A stretch of 64,000 nucleotides of DNA, from assembly GCF_003952225.1 (NCBI RefSeq), contig NZ_CP034437.1, positions 2,662,501 through 2,726,500 on the forward strand, read 5' to 3'. Under the pieces are notes generated by a model. It saw nothing but the letters and a program-made list of their open reading frames with translations, was not told where the DNA came from and did not search any database. The DNA comes from Paenibacillus albus. GTDB lineage: Bacteria; Bacillota; Bacilli; Paenibacillales; Paenibacillaceae. The position numbers and the translations under genes are program-made. Numbering within the stretch: position 1 is the stretch's first letter; every line of letters begins with the position of its first letter. Shown here in pieces: positions 44,632 to 54,651 of the stretch.

Positions 44632-45978
44632 ATGAGAAAATGGACGCTCGCGCTTATATCAGCGACGATGGTGATGGGTCTGGCAGCATGCGGATCCAGT
44701 AACGACAATAAAGACCAGAATACAGCAAACACAGGTAACCAAGCAGCTGGTAACACGGCAGCAGCAAACGAAGGGGACACGGCGAATTCGGGCAGTACGG
44801 AACCGGTCAAGCTGCGGATCTATGCGCAGTATGCAGACGAGGATACGAAAGGTCCTTATGATTATGCGGTGGCTGAGCTCAAGAAAGCAATGCCGAATGT
44901 GGAATTGGAGCTGGACGTTCAGGCACAGGATGATGGCCAGAAACTTAAGACTTACGCGGCTACAGGCAATCTTCCTGATATTTTCCAAGCAGGGCTCGAT
45001 ATTATTAACACATTCAAGAAGTCCAACAACATTCTAGAGCTGGATAAGTACGCCGATGATTTCAAGGCGAAGATTCAGCCGAGCGCGATGAATACGCTTG
45101 TAACGGACGATGGACACATCTATGCATACCCATATGCGGGCAACGAAGTAGCGATGCTGTTCTACAACAAAGATATTTTCACAGCGAATAACGTGAAAGT
45201 GCCGACCACCTACGAAGAAATGATGGCAGCTGTGACCGCGTTTAACGCGAAGGGCATTACGCCGCTTGCTTTGTTTGCCAAAGAAAAATGGCCGACGGTT
45301 GCACTATACGACATGTTTGCATCCCGTTTGGAGCCGGCAGGCATCACGAAGCTGGATAAAGGCGAAGCGAAAGCGAGCGACCCTGCATTCAAAACAGCTG
45401 CAGAAGAAATCGTCAAATTGGTTAAAGCGGGCTTGCTGCCTAAAGGCGCTACGAACTTGAACTACGACCAAGCGGCAGCGCTGTTCCATGAAGGCAAAGC
45501 AGCGATGTTCCTGAACGGACAATGGGAAATCGACGCTTCGACGAAGGCGCTTGGCGACAAACTAGGCTTCATGTACGTGCCGGCAGCTGATGCGGCAGCC
45601 TATGAAAGCGCGAAGCTGACATTCAGCGGCGGCGGCGGTCCTGGCGGATATGCGGTTAATCCAGGTACCAAAGATCCGGAGCTCGCGGCTAAAGTCGCGG
45701 CATTCATCTCCGAGAAATACGCGGAATTCAAATTTACGCAGCGCGGCACGCCGATGGTAGCAACGAAAGTGGATGCACCGGTCATTAACAAATTCCCGCC
45801 GGTAATGGAACAGCTGAGCAAAGATATACCAAATATGAAGACGACCGCTTTCTCATGGGGTCTTAGCAATCCAAAATTCAAAGCAGCGATCGAAGATGCT
45901 GCTCAGAGCTTGATGACAGGCGGCTATTCGCCGGATGATTTCGTCAGCGATGTTGATGCTTCGATTTCTTCGAAATAA
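44632..45978 (+). CDS. Extracellular sugar-binding lipoprotein, family 1
   Basis: A 448-residue substrate-binding protein. Lipobox GLAAC places the lipid-modified Cys at residue 20; an Asn/Ala/Gly-rich linker to about 60 is followed by the periplasmic-binding fold of the MalE/UgpB class (LPDIFQAGLDIINTF, YAYPYAGNEVAMLFYNKDIF, AAMFLNGQWEID, GGGGPGGYAVNPGT). GGGGAGGT lies 8 bases before ATG 44632. The size and class differ from the large LplA-type binding proteins of the other two modules, fitting a smaller ligand such as a short galactoside. A hairpin follows before the permease gene. Confidence 0.92.
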   Translation: MRKWTLALISATMVMGLAACGSSNDNKDQNTANTGNQAAGNTAAANEGDTANSGSTEPVKLRIYAQYADEDTKGPYDYAVAELKKAMPNVELELDVQAQDDGQKLKTYAATGNLPDIFQAGLDIINTFKKSNNILELDKYADDFKAKIQPSAMNTLVTDDGHIYAYPYAGNEVAMLFYNKDIFTANNVKVPTTYEEMMAAVTAFNAKGITPLALFAKEKWPTVALYDMFASRLEPAGITKLDKGEAKASDPAFKTAAEEIVKLVKAGLLPKGATNLNYDQAAALFHEGKAAMFLNGQWEIDASTKALGDKLGFMYVPAADAAAYESAKLTFSGGGGPGGYAVNPGTKDPELAAKVAAFISEKYAEFKFTQRGTPMVATKVDAPVINKFPPVMEQLSKDIPNMKTTAFSWGLSNPKFKAAIEDAAQSLMTGGYSPDDFVSDVDASISSK

Positions 45979-46012
45979 TGAACGATGCGTACAATCGATC
46001 GTGAGTAGGACA

Positions 46013-46052
46013 GGAAAACTCATGCCGGCTTCACGGACGGTGTGAGTTTTCT
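46013..46052 (+). other. Intergenic hairpin between binding protein and permease
   Basis: GAAAACTCA faces TGAGTTTTC around a 20-base loop that can pair further (GCCG/CGGT). It is followed by CTCCCTTTC, not a T run, so it is more likely an mRNA-protecting or partial attenuator stem than a full stop. Confidence 0.6.
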
Positions 46053-46117
46053 CCCTTTCATCGCATTTTTGGAGATAACAGGAGTGCAATATCTTATCAA
46101 GCGAAGGATGTGACGAC

Positions 46118-46999
46118 ATGCGAAAATACTTGGGCAATAAGACGGCGATTCTGCTCTTCATTCTGCCGGCCCTTCTCTTATATACGGTTGTCGTATTTTA
46201 CCCGGTCATTCAGGTTTTCTACCGGAGCTTATTTGACTGGGACGGGTTGTCCGAAGCGAAATTCATCTTCTTGGATAACTATAAGCGATTATTTCATGAT
46301 CATATCTTCTATACCTCACTCTATAACAGCGCGGTGTTTGCAGTTATCATCGCCGTGGTGCAAATTACGATCGGTACGCTGCTTGCTTTCGCTGTGGCGG
46401 AAGTCGCGATGCGCGGCCGAAAGTTCGTACGGATTACGGTATTCATTCCCGTCGTATTGTCCATCACGGTCGTCTGCCAGCTTTGGCTTGCCATGTATAA
46501 CGGTGAGTACGGTCTAATTAACAAGTTGTTCGAAGTCTTCGGTTTATCCTACCGCCAAGACTGGCTAACGGACAAACATACCGCAATCTTCGCGCTTGCG
46601 GCAGTTAATGCTTGGCAATACATGGGCTATCATTTCGCATTGTTACTGGCAGGCGTCAAGTCCATTCCCGAGAGCTACATGGAAGCGGCAAGAATTGACG
46701 GAGCTAGCAAAATGAAGGCGCATCTCCGCATTACGATGCCGATGCTCGGGGAGACGTATAAATTCTGCCTCATTCTGGCCTTCACGGGCGGATTGAACGC
46801 GTTCGCCAACATGTACATCATGACGAGCGGCGGCCCAGGAACGACAACTTATACGCTTACTTATATGATGTTCCGTTCGGCTTTCCGTGTCGGTGAATTC
46901 GGTTATGGCAGCGCTTCTGCCGCGTTCCTTGTCATCGAGTGCTTGATTGTCACGTTGATCATTAATAAGCTGATCGCGCGCGATCCGATTGTTTACTAG
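46118..46999 (+). CDS. Sugar ABC importer permease, UgpA/MalF-like
   Basis: A 293-residue inner-membrane permease with about six helices. The EAA loop is EAARIDGASKMKAHLRITMP. FVRITVFIPVVLSITVVCQLW and TSGGPGTTTYTLTYMM are typical of the family 1 sugar permeases. Ribosome site GAAGGATG precedes ATG 46118. It is followed by its partner permease 18 bases later. Confidence 0.93.
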   Translation: MRKYLGNKTAILLFILPALLLYTVVVFYPVIQVFYRSLFDWDGLSEAKFIFLDNYKRLFHDHIFYTSLYNSAVFAVIIAVVQITIGTLLAFAVAEVAMRGRKFVRITVFIPVVLSITVVCQLWLAMYNGEYGLINKLFEVFGLSYRQDWLTDKHTAIFALAAVNAWQYMGYHFALLLAGVKSIPESYMEAARIDGASKMKAHLRITMPMLGETYKFCLILAFTGGLNAFANMYIMTSGGPGTTTYTLTYMMFRSAFRVGEFGYGSASAAFLVIECLIVTLIINKLIARDPIVY

Positions 47000-47017
47000 G
47001 AAAGGAGCAGGTACCCC

Positions 47018-47851
47018 GTGAAGACATTGAAATTTAAACATCCGGTCTCGAATATACTCATTTGGCTGTATGCGCTGCTTTCCGTCTATCCATTGTTTTG
47101 GATGATCGCGTACTCGCTCAAGAATAACGACGAAATTTTCGTCACGAATCCGTTCGGACTCCCGACGCACTTCCGTTTCGAGAATTACAAGACGGCATGG
47201 ACGAGCTTCAATGTGCCGCAATATTTCACGAACAGTGTTATTGTATCCGTTGTGACAGTTGTATTTAGTTTATCCTTTGCCGTCCTTTTCGCCTACGCGG
47301 TCGCAAGAATGAAATGGCGGCTGAGCGGAGCGGTACGCGTCTATATGACCATCGGCATGTTCGTTCCGGTTCAGGTTATTATGATACCGCTAGCCATCCT
47401 CATGCGTGACTTTCATTTGGCGAATTCGTATTTAACGTTAATCGTGCCTTATATCGCATTTAATCTTTCGTTTGCAACGCTCGTCTTCTACGGTTTCTTC
47501 CGCAGCGTGCCCGTTGACCTTGAAGAAGCGGCCTGCATTGACGGTGCGTCTATTTATCGGACGTTCTTCAGCGTAATGCTGCCGCTCATTCGTCCATCCA
47601 TTGCGACGATGATCATCTTCGTGTTTCTGGCAGCTTGGAATGAGTTCCCGATCGCGATGATGCTGATCTCCAAAGAGTCGCTGAAGACGCTTCCACTCGG
47701 ACTCTTGTTCTTCCAGGGTCAGTTCACGACGGATTGGGGTGCAATGGGAGCAGCAATGACAATCGCCAGCTTACCTACTCTGCTGCTTTATATGCTCTTT
47801 AGCGAGCAGGTCGAGAATGCATTGACAGTTGGATCGGCAGTGAAAGGTTAG
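47018..47851 (+). CDS. Sugar ABC importer permease, UgpE/MalG-like
   Basis: A 277-residue inner-membrane permease, about six helices. The EAA loop is EAACIDGASIYRTFFSVMLP. MFVPVQVIMIPLAILMRDFHLANS and the C-terminus SEQVENALTVGSAVKG are typical of the MalG group. The start is GTG 47018 with AAAGGAGCAGG about 7 bases upstream. No ATPase is encoded here. A terminator separates it from the beta-galactosidase gene. Confidence 0.93.
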   Translation: MKTLKFKHPVSNILIWLYALLSVYPLFWMIAYSLKNNDEIFVTNPFGLPTHFRFENYKTAWTSFNVPQYFTNSVIVSVVTVVFSLSFAVLFAYAVARMKWRLSGAVRVYMTIGMFVPVQVIMIPLAILMRDFHLANSYLTLIVPYIAFNLSFATLVFYGFFRSVPVDLEEAACIDGASIYRTFFSVMLPLIRPSIATMIIFVFLAAWNEFPIAMMLISKESLKTLPLGLLFFQGQFTTDWGAMGAAMTIASLPTLLLYMLFSEQVENALTVGSAVKG

Positions 47852-47880
47852 CTCCACCGGCTTGATAAGAAGGAACAACA

Positions 47881-47921
47881 AGGCGATCTTCATTCGACTA
47901 TGAATATCGCCTATTTTTTTT
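47881..47921 (+). terminator. Terminator between importer and beta-galactosidase genes
   Basis: AGGCGAT plus TTCAT face ATGAA plus ATCGCCT (12 pairs, one internal mismatch) followed by a run of at least seven T. Confidence 0.9.
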
Positions 47922-47962
47922 AGCATCAACATGAGATGAGACCACGGGAGAGTGGAGTAAAC

Positions 47963-49927
47963 ATGTATTTAGGTGTCGATTATTATCCAGAGTATTGGCC
48001 GAATGAGCTGCTCGATGAGGATATCGATGGGATCGTAGGTCTTGGCGCGAATATGGTCCGGATTGGCGAATTCTCTTGGCATAAAATGGAGCCATTAGAA
48101 GGCCAGTATGACTTCGCTTTCTTTGATCACGTCGTTGCGCGACTGGCTAAGCAAGGCTTGTCCATCATGTTTGGCACGCCTACGGCAACGTTTCCGGCAT
48201 GGCTTGCCAAGAAGCATCCGGAGATTCTGTCGGTGGATGGCGACGGGCTGATCCGTGCATTCGGCGGACGTAGACAGTATTGCTACAACTCTCGTACGTA
48301 CCAAGGGTACGCGGGTGAAATTACACGTCGTCTCGTTCAACACTACGCAAATGAACAGTCAATTGTATCGTGGCAGATTGATAATGAATTCGGTCATGAA
48401 GGCAGTGACATGTGCTACTGCCGTACTTGCGGCGAGACGTTCCAGCAGTTTCTTAGGGAGAAGTATAGCGGCGACATTGCGCTCCTTAACGAGACGTACG
48501 GGACGATCTTTTGGGGACAAACCTACAATGATTTCAACGAAATTCCGATGCCGCTGCGTACGATTACGACTCATAATCCATCGCTGCAGCTCGATTGGGC
48601 GCGATTCCGTTCTTGGTCCGTGAACAGCTTCGCTGCACGAATGGCCGCTATCGTTCGCGAGGCCAAAGGCGATCATCAGACGGTGACGCATAACTTGCCG
48701 GGCGGCTTCTTCCAGAAATGGTACGACCATGCGGAAACTGCGCAGCAGCTTGACTTCGTATCGTACGACAACTATCCGGTCTGGGGAGGGCTCGCGGAGC
48801 CGATTACGCCGGCCGCGATTGCAATGGGACACGACTTCATTCGAGGATTGAAAGGACAGAACTTCTGGATCGTCGAAGAGCTGATGGGCGCGCAAGGACA
48901 TGATGTCATCGGTTATCTGCCGCGGCCCGGGCAAGCCAAGATGTGGTCTATGCAAGCATTTGCTCATGGATGCACGGATATGCTGTATTTCAGCTGGCGT
49001 GCAATGACGCGCGGGGCAGAGCAGTTCTGCATGGGTATCGTGGATCACGATAACCGGCGGGGAGCCAAGTACGAGGAAGTACGCGATGTATTCGAGGCGA
49101 TAAAACCGTACAGCGAGGCGCTAACAGCGCCGATCATCGCCGATATTGCCGTGCTGTACGATTATGATAACGTGTGGTCGTGGCGATTCCAGCGGCAAAG
49201 CGAAGGATTTGATTTTACATCTGAACTGCTCCGCCTCTATACGCCGTTCCACACGCACAATTGCCGCATTGATGTCATTCCGGCGAATGATGCTGCGCGC
49301 GATTGGTCGGGCTACAAAGTGCTGCTCGTGCCAGCGATGCAGATCATTGACGAAGGTCTTAGCAAGCGGCTTGAGGCATTCGCAGGAGCTGGTGGAACGG
49401 TCGTCTTCTCATTCCGCACGGGTATTCGGGATCGGGACAATAATATTCATTTCGGGATGGAAGTGCCGGGTTACGCGGCGGAGATGACCGGTATCGTCAT
49501 CCACGGTTCGGAGGCATTACCAAACGGGTATCAGGTGCCAGTGATTGCTGCTGAGGGACATGCAAGCTCCACGAAGCAGACCACATGTGAAGTATGGCGT
49601 GATTTGCTAACTCCGACGACGGCGGAGACGCTTTACCGATATGGAGACAACAACTTCCCTGGAGCGGCCGTGACGCGAAATACGTATGGCTTAGGTTCGG
49701 TGTATTATATCGGCGGCGGTATCGGAGAGGCTGTACTGGAAGAGATAGCTCGTTCCATTATTTCTGCACAGCGTATTTGGCATATCGAGAGTCGGAAGGG
49801 CGTCGAGGTTGTTGTTCGTGAAGATGCCGAGGGCGTGAAGCGGTGGTTCATTATGAACCATACGGATAAGGAGCAGGTATTCCAAGGAGAGACTCTTGCG
49901 CCATATGCAATTCACGTTAGGTTCTAA
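47963..49927 (+). CDS. Beta-galactosidase, GH42
   Basis: A 654-residue cytoplasmic glycoside hydrolase that releases terminal beta-galactose from small galactosides. The acid/base Glu142 lies in WQIDNEFG and the nucleophile is Glu305 in FWIVEELMG. The four cysteines of the GH42 zinc site are Cys107, Cys151, Cys153 and Cys156 (CYCRTC). Domains run TIM barrel (1-390), a trimerisation domain with a Rossmann-like fold (390-590) and a C-terminal beta domain. No signal peptide. GTGGAG lies 5 bases before ATG 47963. glpK and glpD follow at 25 and 18 bases, an uncommon partnership that suggests the galactoside carries glycerol as aglycone. Confidence 0.94.
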   Translation: MYLGVDYYPEYWPNELLDEDIDGIVGLGANMVRIGEFSWHKMEPLEGQYDFAFFDHVVARLAKQGLSIMFGTPTATFPAWLAKKHPEILSVDGDGLIRAFGGRRQYCYNSRTYQGYAGEITRRLVQHYANEQSIVSWQIDNEFGHEGSDMCYCRTCGETFQQFLREKYSGDIALLNETYGTIFWGQTYNDFNEIPMPLRTITTHNPSLQLDWARFRSWSVNSFAARMAAIVREAKGDHQTVTHNLPGGFFQKWYDHAETAQQLDFVSYDNYPVWGGLAEPITPAAIAMGHDFIRGLKGQNFWIVEELMGAQGHDVIGYLPRPGQAKMWSMQAFAHGCTDMLYFSWRAMTRGAEQFCMGIVDHDNRRGAKYEEVRDVFEAIKPYSEALTAPIIADIAVLYDYDNVWSWRFQRQSEGFDFTSELLRLYTPFHTHNCRIDVIPANDAARDWSGYKVLLVPAMQIIDEGLSKRLEAFAGAGGTVVFSFRTGIRDRDNNIHFGMEVPGYAAEMTGIVIHGSEALPNGYQVPVIAAEGHASSTKQTTCEVWRDLLTPTTAETLYRYGDNNFPGAAVTRNTYGLGSVYYIGGGIGEAVLEEIARSIISAQRIWHIESRKGVEVVVREDAEGVKRWFIMNHTDKEQVFQGETLAPYAIHVRF

Positions 49928-49952
49928 GGGAGCAGCGGGAGGGGAGAACGCA

Positions 49953-51467
49953 ATGTTAGAAGGAAAGGCGCCGGAGCAGAAATCAGCAGAATACATGCTG
50001 GCGCTTGATCAAGGGACGACGAGCACAAGGGCACTGCTTGTCGATAAGCTTGGCAGGATCGTCGCAATCGCTCGGGAGGAACTGTCATTGACCTACCCGC
50101 AGCCCGGCTGGGTTGAAGCCGATCCGATAGACATTTGGATTTCGGCTCAACATGTAATCCGGCAGGTGCTAGTGGAGAACGGAATAAGCAGTAATCAAAT
50201 AGCCGGTATCGGAATTACGAACCAACGGGAGACCACGGTTGTGTGGAATCGCCATACAGGACAGCCCGTGCATCCGGCGATTGTTTGGCAATCGAGACAG
50301 TCAAGCGATGTGTGCCAGCGGATATCCGCGATGGGATTTGGCGCTGTGATCGCGAAAAAAACCGGGCTGCTCGTTGACCCATATTTCTCGGGAACGAAAG
50401 TAGCTTGGCTGCTTCAACATATTCCTGGCGTACGTGAGCAAGCGGAAGCGGGCGAGCTGTTGTTCGGAACGATTGATTCTTGGTTGATTTGGAACTTAAC
50501 TGGTAGAGAGTTACACATTACCGATGTATCCAATGCGTCTCGTACTCTGATGTTTAACATCCATAGTCGTCAGTGGGATGACGAGCTGCTTCATATGCTC
50601 GGCGTGCCGAGGGCGATGCTGCCTGAAGTTCGCTCAACCTCAGAGGTGTATGGGTACACGCGACCAGAGTTGTTTGGTGGCGCGATAGCGATAGCAAGTG
50701 CAGTCGGAGACCAGCAGGCGGCGCTATTCGGACAAGCGTGCTTTAGCCCAGGAGATGTGAAGAATACGTACGGAACCGGCTGCTTCTTGCTGATGAATAC
50801 GGGGAAGCAAGCGATCGCTTCCGGGAATGGCCTTCTTACAACTATCGCCTGGGAGATCGATGGGCAATTGGAATATGCGCTGGAAGGAAGCGTGTTTGTT
50901 GCCGGAGCAGCCATTCAGTGGCTGAGAGACGGACTCCAAATGATTCATTCGGCTTCGGAATCTGCGGAGATTGCCGCACAGGTGGGAAGCGCGGAGGGCG
51001 TATATGTGGTGCCGGCCTTTGTCGGGCTTGGGACGCCGTATTGGAAGAGTGACGTTCGCGGCGCGATGTTCGGGCTCACGAGAGGTACGACTAGTGCTCA
51101 TATTGTAAGGGCAGTGCTGGAAGCATTGGCGTATCAGACGAAGGACGTACTGTCGGTTATGGAGCAAGATTCCGGAATCACGCTGCTCGCGCTGGCGGTG
51201 GACGGCGGCGCGGTTGGCAATGATTTTCTTATGCAGTTCCAGAGCGATGTGCTAGGCGTTCCTGTCGAACGGCCGGCAGAGAAGGAATCAACCGCGCTCG
51301 GAGCTGCCTTCCTTGCTGGTCTTGCGGTAGGCTATTGGAAGGATCAGGACTCGATTCGAGCCTTGCGTCAGATCGAGCGGCGCTTCGAGCCCGTGATGCA
51401 GCTGGATATACAGAACGAATTGTACGAAGGCTGGCAAAGAGCGGTTCGGGCAGCGATGGCATTTTAA
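49953..51467 (+). CDS. glpK: Glycerol kinase
   Basis: A 504-residue FGGY-family kinase that makes sn-glycerol-3-phosphate from glycerol and [17 protein letters not shown] is the phosphate-binding loop, [14 protein letters not shown] and [11 protein letters not shown] belong to the glycerol kinase signature, and [12 protein letters not shown] is the ATP region. In B. subtilis and enterococcal GlpK, a His in the YHFFG segment is phosphorylated by HPr; here the matching segment (residues 232-243) reads [12 protein letters not shown] and has no His. GGGAGGGGAG precedes ATG 49953; the frame is open 19 codons further but overlaps the galactosidase gene without a better ribosome site. No glpF uptake gene is adjacent. 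Confidence 0.94.
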   Translation: MLEGKAPEQKSAEYMLALDQGTTSTRALLVDKLGRIVAIAREELSLTYPQPGWVEADPIDIWISAQHVIRQVLVENGISSNQIAGIGITNQRETTVVWNRHTGQPVHPAIVWQSRQSSDVCQRISAMGFGAVIAKKTGLLVDPYFSGTKVAWLLQHIPGVREQAEAGELLFGTIDSWLIWNLTGRELHITDVSNASRTLMFNIHSRQWDDELLHMLGVPRAMLPEVRSTSEVYGYTRPELFGGAIAIASAVGDQQAALFGQACFSPGDVKNTYGTGCFLLMNTGKQAIASGNGLLTTIAWEIDGQLEYALEGSVFVAGAAIQWLRDGLQMIHSASESAEIAAQVGSAEGVYVVPAFVGLGTPYWKSDVRGAMFGLTRGTTSAHIVRAVLEALAYQTKDVLSVMEQDSGITLLALAVDGGAVGNDFLMQFQSDVLGVPVERPAEKESTALGAAFLAGLAVGYWKDQDSIRALRQIERRFEPVMQLDIQNELYEGWQRAVRAAMAF

Positions 51468-51485
51468 ACGAAGGAGAACAACAGC

Positions 51486-53171
51486 ATGATAAATATAGCA
51501 CAAACACGAACATTCTCGGCAGAGTCACGGTCATCCATACTAACGGCCATGCAGGAGGCGCCGCTTGACCTCCTAATTATTGGCGGCGGTATTACAGGAG
51601 CCGGGATTGCACTAGATGCGGCATCGCGCGGATTGCGGACAGGGCTCGTCGAGATGCAGGACTTTGCGGCCGGGACATCCAGCCGATCGACGAAGCTCGT
51701 ACACGGTGGTCTGCGCTATTTGAAGCAGTTCGAATTCGGCGTCGTAGCTGAGGTTGGCAAGGAGCGAGCCATCGTTTATGAGAATGGCCCGCATGTTACG
51801 ACACCGGAATGGATGCTGCTCCCTATGTATAAAGGAGGTACATTCGGGCCTCTGTCCACAAGTATTGGTCTGCGCGTGTATGATTTTCTTGCGGGGGTCA
51901 AACGAGGCGAGCGCAGGCAAATGCTGAACCGCGCCGAAGTGCTGGCCAAGGAGCCCCTGCTCAAAACCGACGGTCTGCGAGGCGGCGGGTATTATGTGGA
52001 GTACCGAACGGACGATGCTCGGCTGACCATTGAAGTTATGAAGAAGGCGGTCGAAGCGGGAGCGCTAGCGGTCAATTATGCAAAGGCGGAGAAGCTTCGC
52101 TATGAGAACGGCAAGTTAATTGGCGTGGATGTGAGCGATGAAGCTGGCGGGAAGAGATACGAGCTGCGCGCAACAAAAGTGATCAACGCGACTGGACCTT
52201 GGGTAGATGAGATTCGCGAAATGGATCAGTCCAAAGAAGGTAAGACGCTGCGCCTTACGAAAGGGGTTCATCTCGTATTCGACGGTGAGCGGTTTCCGCT
52301 GCAGCAGGCTATTTACTTCGATACAGCCGACGGCAGGATGGTTTTTGCGATTCCCCGGGAAGGCAAAACTTACTTCGGAACGACAGATACGAACTATACG
52401 AGCGATACGGATAATCCTGTCGTAACTACGCAAGACAGGGATTACTTACTTGAAGCAGTCAATTTCATGTTTCCTGGCTTAAAGCTCGGCGCCAATGACG
52501 TGGAGTCGAGCTGGGCGGGACTTCGTCCGCTCATTCAGCAGGAAGGGAAGTCGCCATCCGAAATTTCCCGCAGAGATGAGATCTTCCTGTCTCGCTCAGG
52601 TCTAATATCCATTGCAGGCGGCAAGCTAACCGGCTACCGCAAGATGGCGGAGACAGTCGTTGATAAAGCTGTGGAGCTGATGCGAACGGATGGAAGAGCG
52701 CAGGGAATCGGCGGGAGCCGGACGCATGCGATGAAGATCTCTGGAGGCGATGTCGGAGGATCGGAGAATTTTCAAGCCTTCGTTAATGCTCAAACGGCTG
52801 CTGGAATGCTCAAGGGATTGACTGAGGTCGATGCACGGTTTATAGCGGAGCGATATGGATCTAATGCGGATAAGCTCTATGGGTTGGTGAAGGATACGGG
52901 AGCATGGGCACAAAAGCATGAGCTGCCGATAGCGATTGCTACCCAACTGCGGTATGTCATGGAATCTGAGATGACGGTTCGCCCATCTGACTTCTTCATT
53001 CGCCGCACAGGAAGCATGTTCTTCCGCATCGCGGATGTTCGTCGTTTGAAGCATTCGGTCGTGGCGGCCATGGCCGAACGGCTCGGATGGAGCGAAGAGC
53101 AGCGTTCCCGATACACATATGAACTGGATACCGAGCTGAAGCAAGCGGCAGAGGCAAGGCAACACGAATAG
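51486..53171 (+). CDS. glpD: Aerobic glycerol-3-phosphate dehydrogenase
   Basis: A 561-residue FAD-dependent membrane-associated enzyme that oxidises glycerol-3-phosphate to dihydroxyacetone phosphate and passes electrons to quinone. The FAD-binding motif is GGGITGAGIALDAASRG (from residue 33), followed by DFAAGTSSRSTKLVHGGLRYLKQFEF, the family hallmark, and the C-terminal cap domain (YVMESEMTVRPSDFFIRRTG). The length matches B. subtilis GlpD (about 555). AAGGAGAA lies about 8 bases before ATG 51486, 18 bases after glpK. It ends the presumed beta-galactosidase/glpK/glpD operon. Confidence 0.95.
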   Translation: MINIAQTRTFSAESRSSILTAMQEAPLDLLIIGGGITGAGIALDAASRGLRTGLVEMQDFAAGTSSRSTKLVHGGLRYLKQFEFGVVAEVGKERAIVYENGPHVTTPEWMLLPMYKGGTFGPLSTSIGLRVYDFLAGVKRGERRQMLNRAEVLAKEPLLKTDGLRGGGYYVEYRTDDARLTIEVMKKAVEAGALAVNYAKAEKLRYENGKLIGVDVSDEAGGKRYELRATKVINATGPWVDEIREMDQSKEGKTLRLTKGVHLVFDGERFPLQQAIYFDTADGRMVFAIPREGKTYFGTTDTNYTSDTDNPVVTTQDRDYLLEAVNFMFPGLKLGANDVESSWAGLRPLIQQEGKSPSEISRRDEIFLSRSGLISIAGGKLTGYRKMAETVVDKAVELMRTDGRAQGIGGSRTHAMKISGGDVGGSENFQAFVNAQTAAGMLKGLTEVDARFIAERYGSNADKLYGLVKDTGAWAQKHELPIAIATQLRYVMESEMTVRPSDFFIRRTGSMFFRIADVRRLKHSVVAAMAERLGWSEEQRSRYTYELDTELKQAAEARQHE

Positions 53172-53182
53172 TAGACTATAGA

Positions 53183-53217
53183 GAAGAGGGACTCGCAGGT
53201 ACGGGTTCCTCTTCTTT
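53183..53217 (+). terminator. Terminator after glpD
   Basis: GAAGAGG plus CTCG face CGGG plus CCTCTTC, followed by TTTG. The T run is short. Confidence 0.7.
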
Positions 53218-53347
53218 GCGATTAGAAATCCGATTTCCAAGACGATTTTCCACCTCCAAACGTCCCATTGTCTCTCCTGTCCAAGCCTTCTGATTTGATA
53301 CACTATTGAGTGCTTCAAATAGCAGCAAGGAAAGGGTGCACCTAGCC

Positions 53348-54637
53348 ATGAGCCATCATTATCCAAAAACATACCCAAGAGCGGATGAAATCCGCGTATT
53401 CGTAAACGACAGCGAGGTGGACGTGCTGCGTACGAATGTCGCTTATTTTGCACCAGCATCTTACACGGGGCGCGCTATTCTACGAATCGAAAGCAAGCAA
53501 TTACTAGGCCGTATCGCAATCAGCCCGCTGAATCTAGGACTCTCTGCAAACGTACACGGAGGAACGGCGGAGTTCGAGGTGCCTGGCAATCTAAAGCTTC
53601 ATCTTGCGATCGAAGGCATCTCCTTGCCGCTGTTCTTCTACGGAAATCAGGAGGGCGTCTATGACGGCAGCGCGACTTATTATTTTGCGGGAGGCAAGAC
53701 GTATGAGGTAGGAGAACTGACGCTGCATAACGGAGAGTCGGTCTATATTGAGAGCGGCGCAGTAGTGAGAGGCAGCATCCGTTCGTTCGGAACGAAGGGG
53801 ATTCGAATTTATGGTCAAGGTCTGCTGGATGGATCGTACCACCGCCATGCATCCGAACATCGAACAATCTTGCTCTACGATTGCACGGAGGTGCAGATCC
53901 GCGACATTATGATGGTCGAGCCCCCTTCATGGATGATCATGCTCGCAAACTGCCGCGATGTGCATATTGATTCGATTAAACAAATTGGCGAGGTTGTCAG
54001 CTCGGACGGCATTGATATCGTAGGGTGTCACGATGTGCTCATTGAACAGTGCATCCTTCGCAATAATGACGACTGCGTTGCCATCAAATCGTTTAACTGG
54101 ACGAAGGAGCGTAACGGAATGGACTTGGAAGCGGCCAAAGACGTGTACAACGTGCTCGTACGCGATTGTACATTCGTTAATGGGCGCTCGGGCAACGCGA
54201 TCGAAATCGGTCACGAGCTGACGACAGATGAAGTGCGGGACGTCACATTCCAAAATATTGATATTGTCTCCGTGCACGGTTACGGCGCTGCGCTCAGCAT
54301 CCATGTAGGCGATCGGGCCGTTGTCCGCGATATCAGGTTTGAAGCGATTCGGATTGAACACTATTATGATAAATTAATTGACTTCCGAGTGATGCGCTCG
54401 ATGTATAACACGGATGAGGAACGTGGCAGAATCGTTGATATTACGCTCAAGGATATCGAAGTGCTCGTATCTATGTATAACCCGGGCTATTCGATTTCTG
54501 TAATCGGCGGCTACGATCAAGACCATCTGGTCGAGAATGTAACATTCGATAACTTCCGGCTTGGACAGCAGAAGGTTACAAGCGCAAATGAGTTGGATTT
54601 ATTCACGAAAGAAACGCGAAATATACGATTCCTATAA
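53348..54637 (+). CDS. GH28-like right-handed beta-helix glycosidase
   Basis: A 429-residue protein with an N-terminal beta domain (1-120) and a parallel beta-helix (about 130-400) with the layout of polygalacturonases and related pectin enzymes. Catalytic-region blocks are SSDGIDIVGC (equivalent to NTDGID), NNDDCVAIKS (the DD pair) and GNAIEIGHELTTDEV, where the usual GHG is GHE. No signal peptide is seen, so it acts in the cytoplasm on imported oligomers. The start is uncertain: AAGGAAAGG lies 12 bases before ATG 53348, and GTG 53336 abuts it. It is followed at 14 bases by an SGNH hydrolase and then by the module 3 sensor pair. The substrate may be a pectic or rhamnogalacturonan oligomer (inference). 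Confidence 0.83.
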   Translation: MSHHYPKTYPRADEIRVFVNDSEVDVLRTNVAYFAPASYTGRAILRIESKQLLGRIAISPLNLGLSANVHGGTAEFEVPGNLKLHLAIEGISLPLFFYGNQEGVYDGSATYYFAGGKTYEVGELTLHNGESVYIESGAVVRGSIRSFGTKGIRIYGQGLLDGSYHRHASEHRTILLYDCTEVQIRDIMMVEPPSWMIMLANCRDVHIDSIKQIGEVVSSDGIDIVGCHDVLIEQCILRNNDDCVAIKSFNWTKERNGMDLEAAKDVYNVLVRDCTFVNGRSGNAIEIGHELTTDEVRDVTFQNIDIVSVHGYGAALSIHVGDRAVVRDIRFEAIRIEHYYDKLIDFRVMRSMYNTDEERGRIVDITLKDIEVLVSMYNPGYSISVIGGYDQDHLVENVTFDNFRLGQQKVTSANELDLFTKETRNIRFL

Positions 54638-54651
54638 GGAGGCCCCGCAGC

